This document shows, piece after piece, positions 1-8,396 of a stretch of 64,000 nt of DNA. Both the position numbers and the translations under genes were made by a program. The DNA is from Candidatus Zixiibacteriota bacterium (GTDB lineage: Bacteria; Zixibacteria; MSB-5A5; GN15; FEB-12), in the NCBI GenBank assembly GCA_017999435.1, contig JAGNLV010000001.1, positions 617,550 through 681,549 on the forward strand, in the 5' to 3' direction. The notes under the pieces were generated by a model that searched no databases, was not told where the DNA came from, and saw only the letters and a list, made by a program, of their open reading frames with translations. Numbering within the stretch: the first letter of the stretch is position 1; every line of letters begins with the position of its first letter.

Positions 1-1
1 C

Positions 2-625
2 CATTCCGACCTCTCCCCATACCTCCACTTCGGCCAGATCGCCCCTCAGCGCGTCGCCTGGAACGCCCAGCCCTTCGACCGCTCCATCCCCGCCCTGGAG
101 GCGTTCCTCGAACAGCTCATCGTGCGTCGCGAGCTCTCCGACAACTTCTGCTGGTACAACTCCGCCTATGATTCGTGCGCGGCTTTCCCCGAGTGGGCCC
201 GGATCACGCTTGAGGAACACCGTCGCGATCCCCGTCCCCGCCTCTACTCCCGGGACCAGCTCGAGGCCGCGCAGACCGATGATCCCCTCTGGAACGCCGC
301 CCAGCGCGACCTGGTCATCGGGGGGAAAATGCACAGCTATCTCCGGATGTACTGGGCCAAGAAGATTCTCGAGTGGAGCCCGTCCCCCGAAGAGGCGCTC
401 GCCGCCGCCGTCGCCCTGAACGACCGCTACGAACTCGACGGCCGCGACCCCAACGGTTACGCCGGCATCGCCTGGTGCATCGGCGGCGTGCACGACCGCG
501 CCTTCGGCGCCCGCGACGTCTACGGCAAGATCCGCTGCCTGAGCGCCGCCGGCGCGCGGCGCAAGTTCGATGTCGCCGCTTACATCCGCGCCGGCAACCG
601 CCGCACCGCCGGGAGGAATGAATGA
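2..625 (+). CDS. Class II CPD photolyase, C-terminal part (5' truncated by window edge)
   Basis: Light-driven repair of cyclobutane pyrimidine dimers using FAD. The frame is open from base 2 and gives 207 residues, the C-terminal FAD-binding half of the usual 450-480. It opens with the photolyase sequence DLSPYLHFGQIAPQR. The class II signatures follow in order: RRELSDNFCWYN, the LYSRDQLEAAQT block, WNAAQRDLVIGGKMHSYLRM, YWAKKILEWSPSPEEAL, LNDRYELDGRDPNGYAGIAW, and the terminal KIRCLSAAG..RKFDVAAYI segment. The N-terminal antenna domain lies outside the window. The gene overlaps the next one by ATGA, so the two are probably translationally coupled. The identification rests on family knowledge and is strong. 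Confidence 0.93.
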   Translation, partial: HSDLSPYLHFGQIAPQRVAWNAQPFDRSIPALEAFLEQLIVRRELSDNFCWYNSAYDSCAAFPEWARITLEEHRRDPRPRLYSRDQLEAAQTDDPLWNAAQRDLVIGGKMHSYLRMYWAKKILEWSPSPEEALAAAVALNDRYELDGRDPNGYAGIAWCIGGVHDRAFGARDVYGKIRCLSAAGARRKFDVAAYIRAGNRRTAGRNE

Positions 626-1092
626 GGCTGCACACGCTTCAGCGCGAGCAGTTCGTCCCCCGCCCCCGCGACGAAGTCTTCGCCTTCTTCTCCCGCCCCG
701 AGAACCTCCCGCGCCTCACGCCGCCCGCGCTGCGCTTTCGGATTCTCACTCCCCCGCCGCTCGACATGATGCCCGGAGCCCTCATCGACTACACCCTGCG
801 CACCTTCGGCTTCACAGTGCGCTGGACCACCCTGATCGCCGCCTGCGACCCCCCCGCCCGGTTCGTCGATGTTCAGCTCCGGGGACCGTATGCGTTCTGG
901 CACCACGCCCACGAGTTCGTGGCCGCCGAGGGCGGCACCCGGATCATCGACCGCGTCACCTACGCCCTGCCCCTGGGACCGCTCGGGCAGCTCGCCCATG
1001 CGCTGCTGGTCCGCCGGGCGCTGCGCCGCATCTTCGACTACCGCCGCGCCGCTGTCGACCGGCTCTTCCCCCCGCATCCCCTCCCGGACTAG
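622..1092 (+). CDS. SRPBCC (START-like, polyketide cyclase/dehydrase family) protein
   Basis: 156 residues, the normal length for a single SRPBCC fold. The N-terminus runs LHTLQREQFVPRPRDEVFAFFSRPENLPRLTPP, the usual start in which a first beta strand is followed by the V-F-x-F-F helix and the N-L-x-x-x-T-P turn. A central WTTLIAACDPPARFVDVQLRG strand pair and a C-terminal amphipathic helix rich in Arg follow. These proteins bind hydrophobic ligands in a deep cavity, and the ligand cannot be predicted. Its start codon overlaps the photolyase stop (ATGA). Small SRPBCC genes are often found beside photolyases and short-chain epimerases, but no shared reaction is established here. Confidence 0.8.
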   Translation: MRLHTLQREQFVPRPRDEVFAFFSRPENLPRLTPPALRFRILTPPPLDMMPGALIDYTLRTFGFTVRWTTLIAACDPPARFVDVQLRGPYAFWHHAHEFVAAEGGTRIIDRVTYALPLGPLGQLAHALLVRRALRRIFDYRRAAVDRLFPPHPLPD

Positions 1093-1161
1093 CCGCCGCC
1101 CCCAAACGCCTCCGTGAACCCTTCCCCCGCGTTGTGCGTATTACCGCCAGGAGAACCACCG

Positions 1162-2034
1162 GTGACGACCGCTGACGACCACCTCGACCGCATCCGCCGC
1201 CACTACGGCGTGCGCGGCCTCAACGCCCGCATTCTCGCCCGCCTCGAGGAGTGCGGGCTGCGCCTCGATGCTTTGGGCCGCGACGATCTGGCGGACTTCG
1301 ACGAATTCCATGCCGGCGGTCGCGACGCCACCCGCGCCCTCGCCCGCGCCGCCGGCCTCCGGCCCGGCCTCGCCGTCCTCGACATCGGCTGCGGCCTCGG
1401 CGGTCCCGCCCGCACCCTGGCCGCCGAGTTCGCCTGCCGGGTCGTCGGCATCGACGCCACCGCTGACTACATCGAGGCTGCCCGCATGCTCACCGATCTG
1501 ACCCGCCTGGGCGGCCGCGTCCGCTTCGCCGTCGCCTCCGCCCCCGACCTCCCGTTTCCCGCGGCTGCCTTCGATGTCGTCTGGCTCCAGTTCGTCACCC
1601 CCAACATCCCCGACAAAGACGCCCTCCTGGCCGAGGTCCGCCGCCTGCTCGCTCCGGGCGGACGGCTCGCGATTCACGACGTGATGCGCGGGAGCGGCGA
1701 ACCGCTCGCCCTCCCCGTCTTCTGGGCCGAGGATGATTCGCTGAATGCGCTGGACTCCCCCGAGGACTTCGCCCGCCGCTGTAAGCGTGCCGGGTTGGCC
1801 CGCCTGGATTTCCGTGACGATTCGCCGGCGGCCCTCGCCTGGTTCCGCGCCGCCCTCGCGCCTGCCCGCCCGCCGGGCCCCAAGCGGCTGGGTCTGGGCC
1901 TTATTGTCCCCGGCGACGCCCGCACCAAGTCGGCCAACGTGCTGGCCAACCTGGAGTCCGGCCGGATCAGAATCTTTCTGGGAATTTTCTCCCGCGACGC
2001 CAAGAGTCCGGCGACAGCCGGCGGCGCGGCCTGA
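1162..2034 (+). CDS. Class I SAM-dependent methyltransferase
   Basis: 290 residues. SAM-binding motif I is LAVLDIGCGLGGPAR, motif II is VVGIDATADYIEAA, a central aspartate strand reads FDVVWLQFVTPNIPD, and the post-motif is LLAPGGRLAIHDVMRG. The layout resembles the UbiE/COQ5-like Methyltransf_11 group. The substrate is unknown. A GTG at 1114 would add 16 residues, but the GTG at 1162 is preferred because AGGAG lies eight bases before it and the protein then begins just ahead of the conserved helix. It follows the SRPBCC gene by 69 bp on the same strand and converges on the DoxX gene 44 bp downstream. Confidence 0.85.
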   Translation: MTTADDHLDRIRRHYGVRGLNARILARLEECGLRLDALGRDDLADFDEFHAGGRDATRALARAAGLRPGLAVLDIGCGLGGPARTLAAEFACRVVGIDATADYIEAARMLTDLTRLGGRVRFAVASAPDLPFPAAAFDVVWLQFVTPNIPDKDALLAEVRRLLAPGGRLAIHDVMRGSGEPLALPVFWAEDDSLNALDSPEDFARRCKRAGLARLDFRDDSPAALAWFRAALAPARPPGPKRLGLGLIVPGDARTKSANVLANLESGRIRIFLGIFSRDAKSPATAGGAA

Positions 2035-2078
2035 AAAGACCGCCCCCCGGGAACGCCCCCCTTTTCCCGCCTGCCGCC

Positions 2079-2507
2079 TTATTTCACCGGTGGCGCGAAC
2101 AACCGATCCGCCCCCCAGCGTCCCGCCCCCCGGATGAGGAACACCAGCGCGATCACCAGGAAAAGCAGCGCCCGTTCTTTAACGGCAAACGGATCGGCGG
2201 CATGGCGCCCGAACCCGGCCGTGAGCATCGTGCACACGATGAACAAAGCCGCCGGGCGGGTCAGCAGCCCGAGCGCCAGGAGCAGCCCGCCGCCGAATTC
2301 CGACAGCGCCGCCGCCCACGCGAAAAATTCGGGCGCGGGAAACCCCAGCTCCGAGACTCCCTTCACAAAGGCCTCGCCGGGCGGGAGCTTCCCCAGCCCG
2401 TGGGCCAGCGCCAGCGCCAGCCCCGCGAACACCCGCAGCAGCGTCATCGCCGCCTCGTCCGCCCATGAACCCGCCGGCGTCAACCGGAACAGCACTCTCC
2501 TGACCAT
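2079..2507 (-). CDS. DoxX family membrane protein
   Basis: 142 residues with four hydrophobic segments (about 20-37, 58-82, 84-103 and 110-128), the standard DoxX topology. The family pattern is clear: LLRVFAGLALALAHGLGKLP, then GFPAPEFFAWAAALSEFGGGLLLALGLLTRPAAL, with the conserved E-F-G-G-G in the second helix. DoxX-type proteins are small inner-membrane proteins with links to redox or quinone metabolism and oxidative stress, but their biochemistry is mostly unsettled. A good SD (AAGGAAGGG) precedes the ATG. It lies downstream of the helicase gene on the same strand with a gap of about 50 bp. Confidence 0.85.
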   Translation of the reverse strand: MVRRVLFRLTPAGSWADEAAMTLLRVFAGLALALAHGLGKLPPGEAFVKGVSELGFPAPEFFAWAAALSEFGGGLLLALGLLTRPAALFIVCTMLTAGFGRHAADPFAVKERALLFLVIALVFLIRGAGRWGADRLFAPPVK

Positions 2508-2560
2508 GGTTGCCCTTCCTTTGAGTTTACCGGGAATACGCGGACCGAACGTCCGCGCCG

Positions 2561-4078
2561 CTACTTCCGCCGGGGCCGGCGCCGCTTGCGGTCGCTCCGG
2601 CCGCCCCCCTCGCGAGGCCCGCCGCCGCTCTCCCGCCGCGGGTGCTGCTGCTCCTGCGGCAGCGGCGGCGGATTGTGCAGGCTCTCCTGGTAGTAATCAT
2701 CCACGAGCATCGCCAGCACTTCCTGGCCCGCCTCGTTCTCGGAAAGCAGCTTGACCAGCGGGAAGAAGCGCGCCATCCGCTCGACCTGAAGCTTGTCGCG
2801 GCGGCGCAGGCGCGCCTCGAGCAGCGCCGTCATCCGCTCCGACACCGCCATCACCACGTCATCTTCGCTCGGCGCCGGCCGCTCGATCATGTCGATCCCG
2901 AACCGGGTTGCGATCCGCCGAAGTTCGGTGAGCTCCATTCCCGCCACCAGGGCCACTGCCTCCCCGGTCGCCCCCGCCCGCCCCGTCCGCCCCGCCCGGT
3001 GGACATACAACTCCGGATCCTCCGGCGGTTCGTACTGGAAAATGTGGGTCAGTTCCGGGATGTCGATCCCCCGGGCCGCGAGATCGGTCGCCACCAGGAA
3101 TTTCAACTGCCCATCGCGCACCCGCTGGAGCACCTGCTCCCGCTGGCTCTGCGACAGGTCGGCCGACAAGGCGTCGGCGTCGTACCCGAACCGCTGCAGC
3201 ACCACCGTCACATAGTGCACCATGTTCTTGGTGTTGCAGAAAATGATCGCCGCCGCCGGATTCAAAAGCTCGATAATCCGCACCAGATAGCGGTCTTTCT
3301 CCATGTGCGGCACCACGTAGTACACGTGCTCGGTCTCGGCCACGTGCACCCGGTCCTTGCTCAGACTCAGGAACCCCGGATCGCGAAGGAACTGCCGCGC
3401 GAGATTGATCACGTGCATCGGATAGGTCGCCGAAAACATGTACGAATTGATATGGCGGCGCGGAAGGTACTTCTGCACCTCAATCATGTCCGGGTAGAAC
3501 CCCATCGAGAGCATCCGGTCCGCCTCGTCGAAAATGAGGATGTCGAGGTCGTCCAGCGTGAACGTCCGCTTGAGCAGGTGGTCGAGAATGCGCCCGGGCG
3601 TCCCGACCACGATGTGGGAACCGCGGGTGAGCGCCTCGATCTGGGGCCGGTAGCTCACGCCGCCGTACACCGCCGCCGTCCGCACCCCGCTGCCGCCCGC
3701 GAGCATCTCCGCTTCGTGCGCCACCTGCCGCGCAAGCTCCCGCGTCGGCACCAGGATGAGCGCCTGGCAGGTCGACCGGGACGGTTCCAGCCGCTCCAGA
3801 ATCGGAAGCAGAAACGCCCCCGTCTTCCCCGACCCCGTGCGCGACTGCACCATCAGGTCCCGCCGCGCCAGGACATACGGAATGGTCTTGGCCTGCACCG
3901 GCATGAATGCGCTCCATCCCGCTCGCGCCGCCGCCTCCCGAACCCGCTCCGGCTGCGCCTCCAGCGTCGTCTCGGGAAGCGCGTCCTCCGGCTCGATGTA
4001 ATCCGATGGGCTTACCCCGCCCCGCTCGTCCCTTCGCGTATCTTCCGTCTGCTCTTCCTTCCCCGCTTCACGATCCAT
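2561..4078 (-). CDS. DEAD-box ATP-dependent RNA helicase
   Basis: 505 residues from the ATG at 4078; a GTG at 4087 would add three. All core motifs are visible in order: Q-motif (GWSAFMPVQAKTIP), motif I (SRTGSGKTGA), Ia (PTRELARQV), Ib (TPGR), II (DEAD), III (SAT), then in the second RecA domain IV (IIFCNT), V (ATDLAARGID) and VI (HRAGRTGRAG). A C-terminal extension of about 90 residues ends in a basic Arg/Gly/Lys-rich tail, typical of RhlE/DeaD/CshA helicases that unwind structured RNA in ribosome assembly or mRNA decay. The exact subfamily cannot be fixed by eye. It is transcribed divergently from the GNAT gene. Confidence 0.93.
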   Translation of the reverse strand: MDREAGKEEQTEDTRRDERGGVSPSDYIEPEDALPETTLEAQPERVREAAARAGWSAFMPVQAKTIPYVLARRDLMVQSRTGSGKTGAFLLPILERLEPSRSTCQALILVPTRELARQVAHEAEMLAGGSGVRTAAVYGGVSYRPQIEALTRGSHIVVGTPGRILDHLLKRTFTLDDLDILIFDEADRMLSMGFYPDMIEVQKYLPRRHINSYMFSATYPMHVINLARQFLRDPGFLSLSKDRVHVAETEHVYYVVPHMEKDRYLVRIIELLNPAAAIIFCNTKNMVHYVTVVLQRFGYDADALSADLSQSQREQVLQRVRDGQLKFLVATDLAARGIDIPELTHIFQYEPPEDPELYVHRAGRTGRAGATGEAVALVAGMELTELRRIATRFGIDMIERPAPSEDDVVMAVSERMTALLEARLRRRDKLQVERMARFFPLVKLLSENEAGQEVLAMLVDDYYQESLHNPPPLPQEQQHPRRESGGGPREGGGRSDRKRRRPRRK

Positions 4079-4325
4079 CACGCGCACCTGACTCCTTTGC
4101 TGAGGGTGTCAATAACCGTGTCGTTTCCTTGCCGACCGGCTTATGGTACGTCTTTTTCCCGCCAAAAGACAGCCCTTATTTCGCCGTCCCCGGCCCCCCC
4201 CGGCCCAGGACCGGCGCATTTCTCGCGACTGGCCCGAATCTGAGAACGAATGCCGACGTGGAGCGTACCACGGGGAAACGGCCAACCGCGCGGCGCCCGA
4301 CCGCCCGACTGAGGATGTCCCGCTC

Positions 4326-4841
4326 ATGTCCACGAACTCGGCACCGCCCCGCCCCGGGGTTCAGCTCGTCCCTGCGCCGGCACAGGACCGCCGCGTCCTG
4401 CGCCGGCTCATGTCCCTCTACCTCCACGACCTGTCCGAGTACACCGATTTCCTCGAACCGGGCCCCGATGGTTCGTTCACGTACGAGGGCCTCGACCTGT
4501 ACTGGCGCAGCCCCTCGCTCATTCCCCTGTTCATCCGGAGCGGTGACCGCCTCGCCGGTTTTCTTTTGCTCAACAAGCCCCCCTACACCCCTCACGATAT
4601 CGACTGCGTCGTCCACGAGTTCTTCATTCTCCGCGCCGATCGCGGGCGGGGTCTCGGTCGCGACGCCGCCGCTGCCTGTTTCGCGCAGTACCGCGGCCGG
4701 TACCGCCTCGTGCAGTTGATCCGCAATGTCCCCGCCATCGGATTCTGGCACAGCGTCTACGCCGGCCTCAACATCTCCTACGAGGAAAGCCGGCAGACGC
4801 TTGCCGGCGAGTCGTTTCTGGTGCAGACATTCACCGTTTAG
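4326..4841 (+). CDS. GNAT-family N-acetyltransferase
   Basis: 171 residues. The fold markers are an N-terminal RRLMSLYLHDLSEYTDF helix pair, a central GFLLLNKPP strand, VVHEFFILRADRGRGLGRDAA (the acetyl-CoA pyrophosphate-binding R-G-x-G-x-G/A loop) and the C-terminal IGFWHSVYAG segment. It resembles the small predicted-acetyltransferase group in which the motif reads EFFILRxYRGxGxG. The substrate is unknown. Longer in-frame extensions exist upstream, but the ATG at 4326 has GAGGA ten bases before it and starts just before the conserved region. It converges on the DUF5131 gene. Confidence 0.8.
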   Translation: MSTNSAPPRPGVQLVPAPAQDRRVLRRLMSLYLHDLSEYTDFLEPGPDGSFTYEGLDLYWRSPSLIPLFIRSGDRLAGFLLLNKPPYTPHDIDCVVHEFFILRADRGRGLGRDAAAACFAQYRGRYRLVQLIRNVPAIGFWHSVYAGLNISYEESRQTLAGESFLVQTFTV

Positions 4842-4908
4842 CCGCAGCCCGTGCCCTATCCGAGGCGGCGCGTCTGCCCTTGGCGACAAAGGCGCCGCCC
4901 GCCCCCGG

Positions 4909-5712
4909 TCACTCTCCCGCTTCGGTGTCGGCGACCCCGGCGCGCGTCGATGTCGCCTGCTGCCCCGCGACGAAGGCAAGCGCCAATTCCCCCGATTCCC
5001 CCGGCAGCGCCGGCATCTCCTCGTAGAGTTCTCCCCGCAGAAGTCGCCCCGCCCGGTTCTTGTACATCCCTCCCCACTGTTTGAAGAAGAACGCCGTCCC
5101 CTCCGCCCGGCATTGGCGCAGCAATTCCAGCGCCCACTCCTCCCGCATCACCCGCGCCCCCGGCCCCGACTCCCCGCCGACGACCGCCCAGGCGATCCCG
5201 CTCAAATCCACATCCCCGATCGACCCCAACAGCGGCTCGAACGATATCCACTTGAGCGCCGCCGGTGTCTTGCGAAGGTCATCTATCCGAAAGCGATAGG
5301 TCGCACTCTCGACCGTGACCCCCATCCAGAGGTTCGGTGGCCACGCGAGCTTGTCAGCCGCACGCACAAGCCGTTTTGACCGCTTGGTGAGGGCTTGAAA
5401 CACGTGCTGCGGGCACCGTCGGATCACCTCGAATATCCGTTGGACATATTCGAGCGGCACCTGCTCATGAAACAGGTCCGACATCGAGTTGACAAATACC
5501 ATACGCGGCCGCTTCCATTCAAGCGGCTGGGCGAGCACATCGGGGTGGAGCGTGACCGAAAATCCGTTCTTGTACTTCTCGACGCCCATCCCCTGCAGCC
5601 GCCGGGCCATTCGCTCGGCGTAGCAGTGGTCGCACCCGGGGCTGACGCGCGCGCACCCGGTGACGGGGTTCCAGGTGGACTCCGTCCACTCTATGCGGGA
5701 ATCACTGGCCAT
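4909..5712 (-). CDS. DUF5131 family (phage Gp37/Gp68-like) three-Cys-motif protein
   Basis: 267 residues. The N-terminus has the family hallmark WNPVTGCARVSPGCDHCYAE, with cysteines at 20, 27 and 30 (C-x6-C-x2-C), followed by FVNSMSDLFHEQVP, FQALTKRSKRL, LWMGVTVES, WISFEPLLG and FFFKQWGG. The family resembles a radical-SAM barrel with an unusual cysteine spacing; its reaction has not been established to my knowledge. Such genes occur on phages and mobile islands, often beside a TcmP gene (three-Cys-motif partner). Here the start overlaps the upstream frame by 11 bases, so the two were probably co-translated. It is part of the accessory patch at 4.9-6.5 kb. Confidence 0.85.
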   Translation of the reverse strand: MASDSRIEWTESTWNPVTGCARVSPGCDHCYAERMARRLQGMGVEKYKNGFSVTLHPDVLAQPLEWKRPRMVFVNSMSDLFHEQVPLEYVQRIFEVIRRCPQHVFQALTKRSKRLVRAADKLAWPPNLWMGVTVESATYRFRIDDLRKTPAALKWISFEPLLGSIGDVDLSGIAWAVVGGESGPGARVMREEWALELLRQCRAEGTAFFFKQWGGMYKNRAGRLLRGELYEEMPALPGESGELALAFVAGQQATSTRAGVADTEAGE

Positions 5713-6085
5713 GGCACGTCAAGAAACGAACAGTTCGCTTATCACCCAAAGTGACCTTGCCCTTTCTTTCTCTCCTCTCCCGCGGTGCATCGACCGACAC
5801 CAGCCCCCTGGACTGCAAATTCAGCCGAGCTGTCCTCAGAGCGTTCTCCGGCTCTTTATACGCAAGCCGTTGACATTCGGTGAGCAGCTTACGCACTGAG
5901 CCATTGTAATGCGTAAAGTGCTTGAGCAGGCGCTCTTCAAGGGCGCCCATGCGCTCACTCATCTCAAGGTCGGCTTGATCAGCCGACCCCATTCGGATCC
6001 CCCTTAGCTGGAGCACGCGGGGTGCCACACGCTCCTCTTCCCGTAGAGCGCGGGTGTCATCCCATGGAAGAAGACCCTCAGCCAA
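5702..6085 (-). pseudogene. Truncated partner gene, possibly the C-terminal end of a TcmP-like protein
   Basis: An open frame of 127 residues immediately upstream of, and overlapping, the DUF5131 gene. It has a helical first half and a short winged-helix-like second half (ALRTARLNLQSRGLVSVDAP followed by a basic strand pair). DUF5131 genes are usually preceded by TcmP, a protein of about 250-400 residues, and a small C-terminal winged-helix-like tail fits that family. No TcmP N-terminal signature is present here, and no open frame continues it upstream. I therefore read it as a remnant that has lost its N-terminal domain. The TcmP assignment is inference from context; a short stand-alone DNA-binding protein is the alternative. 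Confidence 0.4.
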
Positions 6086-6224
6086 GCTTGTTCTCCCTAC
6101 AAGGTTTCCAGATGCGGCTCCTCGGTCGGGTTCTGCACATTCGGCTCAATTCCGGTGATCGACTGAAAGAGCAGTCGATCCGCGGTGAGTGGTCGGCGGT
6201 CAGGGTCGCCACACCTCCGCTCGC

Positions 6225-6370
6225 ACTCCGCCGGCGCGCGGCCCACGGGAGACCTCTGGAGAGCTGTCGCGCCTCAGGTTGGCACACCCCGCCGGCGCGC
6301 GGCTCATTCGACACGAGCGTCGCATTCACCGCTCCGTCCCCGCAGCATCCCGCCGGCGCGGCCCACTCCC
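6225..6370. repeat. Three short repeats at exact 61-bp period
   Basis: Copies start at 6225, 6286 and 6347. Each has A, C/T, C/T, then CCGCCGGCGCG, then an optional CG, then GC, C/T and CA, about 20-24 bases. The 37-41 bases between copies are unrelated. No fourth copy is found 61 bp to either side. The core contains the palindrome CGCCGGCG, which is common in this GC-rich sequence, so part of the likeness may be chance. The equal spacing is the notable feature. Confidence 0.45.
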
Positions 6371-6430
6371 CACCATCCGCAAGGTCGATCTCGAAGGCGT
6401 GTCGTCAAATCACATATTCTCTGCCAACAT

Positions 6431-6459
6431 AAAAAAACAGGCCCCGTCTCCGAGGCCTG
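6431..6459 (-). terminator. Rho-independent terminator of pdxS
   Basis: On the minus strand the stem CAGGCC/GGCCTG is followed by a run of seven T residues (the A-run at 6431-6437 on the plus strand). It starts 28 bp after the pdxS stop codon. Confidence 0.8.
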
Positions 6460-6486
6460 CCTCCATTATCCAAACTCTCCCCGCCC

Positions 6487-7374
6487 TCACCGCGTCTGAA
6501 GCAGCTCCTCCTGCGGAATGCTGTCGGCCTGGATCCCCTTCATCGCCGGCCCCAGCCCCCGCGAGGCATTCCCTACCGCCGCCGCGTCCTGCCAGTGCGT
6601 CGTCGCCGTCACAATCGCCTTGGCCCGCTTCTCCGGATTATCCGATTTGAAAATCCCGGACCCGACAAACACCGCCTCCGCCCCGAGCATCATACACAGC
6701 GCCGCGTCGGCCGGCGTCGCGATCCCCCCGGCCGCGAAATTCGGCACCGGCAGCTTCCCCGCCTTCGCCACCATCCGCACCGCCTCGATCGACACCCGGT
6801 GCTCCTTGGCCACCGCGTAGAGTTCGTCCTCCGGCATCGTCGTCAGCGCCCGCATCGCCGCGTTGATCTCGCGCAGGTGGCGCACCGCGTGCGAGACGTC
6901 GCCCGTGCCCGCCTCCCCCTTCGTCCGGATCATCGCCGCCCCCTCGGCGATCCGCCGCAGCGCCTCGCCGAGATTCCGGCACCCGCACACGAACGGCACC
7001 TTGAAACTCCACTTGTCCACGTGGTGGGCGTGGTCGGCCGGCGTCAGCACCTCCGACTCGTCGATAAAATCGATCTCCAGCGCCTCGAGCACGCGCGCCT
7101 CCGCGATGTGCCCGATCCGGCACTTCGCCATCACCGGAATCGTCACCGCCCGCTTGATCTGCTCGATCACGTCGGGATCAGCCATGCGGGCCACCCCCCC
7201 TTCGGCGCGGATATCCGAGGGCACCCGCTCCAGCGCCATCACCGCCGCCGCCCCCGCCCCCTCGGCAATTCGGGCCTGCTCTGCGCTCGTGACGTCCATG
7301 ATGACGCCTCCCTTGAGCATCTCGGCCAGCCCGACTTTCACCTTATGCTGTGTATCGCTGAATCTTTCGATCAT
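6487..7374 (-). CDS. pdxS: Pyridoxal 5'-phosphate synthase, lyase (synthase) subunit
   Basis: 295 residues, full length for PdxS. It forms PLP from ribose 5-phosphate, glyceraldehyde 3-phosphate and ammonia in the DXP-independent B6 pathway. The TIM-barrel signatures are complete: [65 protein letters not shown] and [12 protein letters not shown]. Lys84 in the MAKCRIGH strand corresponds to the Schiff-base lysine, and the lysine of RTKGEAGTG is the second catalytic one. The ATG at 7374 is chosen over an upstream in-frame start because AAGGAGAG precedes it and the family begins MxERxxxTQxxVK. The glutaminase partner pdxT is not adjacent. Confidence 0.96.
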   Translation of the reverse strand: MIERFSDTQHKVKVGLAEMLKGGVIMDVTSAEQARIAEGAGAAAVMALERVPSDIRAEGGVARMADPDVIEQIKRAVTIPVMAKCRIGHIAEARVLEALEIDFIDESEVLTPADHAHHVDKWSFKVPFVCGCRNLGEALRRIAEGAAMIRTKGEAGTGDVSHAVRHLREINAAMRALTTMPEDELYAVAKEHRVSIEAVRMVAKAGKLPVPNFAAGGIATPADAALCMMLGAEAVFVGSGIFKSDNPEKRAKAIVTATTHWQDAAAVGNASRGLGPAMKGIQADSIPQEELLQTR

Positions 7375-7518
7375 GTCGTCTCTCCTTCTTCCGACACGCT
7401 GCCTATCACTAGAACGCACCCCCGGCCCGCCCGGATTCGAAAAAAGTCGCCAATCCGGACTGTCGCGGGCCCCTTTCGCCGCCCCGCGCCGACCCTCTCA
7501 ACCCTTCAATATAAATAG

Positions 7519-7546
7519 AAATGGGGCCTGTGGACAAGCCCCATTT
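7519..7546 (-). terminator. Terminator downstream of the Rrf2 regulator gene
   Basis: A perfect 9-bp stem (AAATGGGGC at 7519-7527 with GCCCCATTT at 7538-7546) and a 10-base loop, followed on the minus strand by a T-rich stretch. It starts 56 bp past the stop of the Rrf2 gene. Confidence 0.7.
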
Positions 7547-7601
7547 GACAACTTCCCGGGCCGGCCCGCTCACGCGGCGCCCGATCCGCGGCGGCGGTCG
7601 G

Positions 7602-8033
7602 TCACACCCTCACCCGCGCCGCCGGCCGCGTCTTGCGCCGATACTTCGCAAAATTCTGCTTCTGCAGCGCCTTCTTGAACATCTTCTCCTGCGACTCCCA
7701 GAACCCGCGCAACTGACAGGCGTTGAACTGCTCGCAGGTGCAGGTCTTCGTCTCCGTGCACAAATTCAGGTGCAGCGGGCCGTCAATGGCCTCGATCACG
7801 TCCAGAAACGACACGTCTTTCGGATTGTGCGCCAGCCGATACCCGCCGGTGACCCCCTGGTATGACACCAGGATGCCGCTCCGGGTCAGGTCTTTGAGGA
7901 TTTTCGCCAAAAACTCCCGCGGCACGCTCTCCGCCTCGGAGATCGAATTGATCGAGCCGAGCTTGCCGGGCGGAAGGTTGGAGATGTGCCGGACGGCGCG
8001 AAGCGCGTAGTCGGATTTGCGTGACAGTCTCAT
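7602..8033 (-). CDS. Rrf2-family transcriptional regulator with four cysteines
   Basis: 143 residues. The N-terminal winged helix is standard: LSRKSDYALRAVRHIS, then PREFLAKILKDLTRSGILVSYQGVTGGYRLA. The cluster-binding segment carries Cys92, Cys98, Cys100 and Cys106. Classical IscR/RsrR-like members use three cysteines, so one is spare or alternative. Such regulators bind a Fe-S cluster and adjust transcription to iron-sulfur status, nitric oxide or redox stress. The gene is divergent from the A-type carrier/ferredoxin operon, with 363 bp between starts, so it probably controls that operon and itself. Confidence 0.9.
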   Translation of the reverse strand: MRLSRKSDYALRAVRHISNLPPGKLGSINSISEAESVPREFLAKILKDLTRSGILVSYQGVTGGYRLAHNPKDVSFLDVIEAIDGPLHLNLCTETKTCTCEQFNACQLRGFWESQEKMFKKALQKQNFAKYRRKTRPAARVRV

Positions 8034-8396
8034 AGATCGTCTTCCCTTTTGACGGCCAAGCCGCCGTGAACGGTGGTTAGCTCTGTCCTTATCGTTTACT
8101 CTTTCCTCTTCGTTTCCTCATCCCCCACCGGCCCATTATACGAATAAGGATACACATAGTCCACAACAAAATTGACAAATGTATGTTTTTTTCCCTGTTT
8201 CCCCCGGCCCTCCGCACATCCTGCGCTCCGGCCCTCCGCCCGCCCCTGTCGCCGCCCGTCAGGCCCGCCCCCGCCGGCGGCCCCCCCCCCACCGGGAACA
8301 ACAGCCGTCTCTTTTCCGTTAGCTCTCAAACGGCCGCCCCGACGCGGCGTACATAGAGAGACAAAAGAGATTTGGCCCATGCGAAGGAGAGCCGCC
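8034..8396. other. 363-bp divergent intergenic region between the Rrf2 gene and the Fe-S operon
   Basis: Contains the promoter for the Rrf2 gene (8135-8163), an AT-rich stretch at 8130-8200 and a run of ten C residues near 8281. No gene was seen. An operator for the Rrf2 protein is expected here, but I could not identify one by eye. Confidence 0.6.
8135..8163 (-). promoter_or_regulatory. Sigma-70-type promoter for the Rrf2 gene
   Basis: Minus strand: -35 TGGACT (4 of 6), 17-bp spacer, -10 TATAAT (6 of 6). It lies about 100 bp before the ATG. Confidence 0.55.

Larger units (their letters stand above)
6086..6486. other. 401-bp non-coding gap between the truncated partner gene and pdxS
   Basis: No supported gene on either strand. 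The gap holds three copies of a short GC-rich repeat at 61-bp spacing (about 6225-6370) and the pdxS terminator (6431-6459). Residual homology to the missing N-terminus of the partner gene was not recognised in any frame. Confidence 0.6.

Noticed and set aside
6225-6370. CRISPR array made of the three 61-bp-spaced repeats.
   Set aside because: The repeats vary in sequence and length, only three exist, no cas gene is near, and the core is a common GC palindrome. Kept as a low-confidence repeat only.
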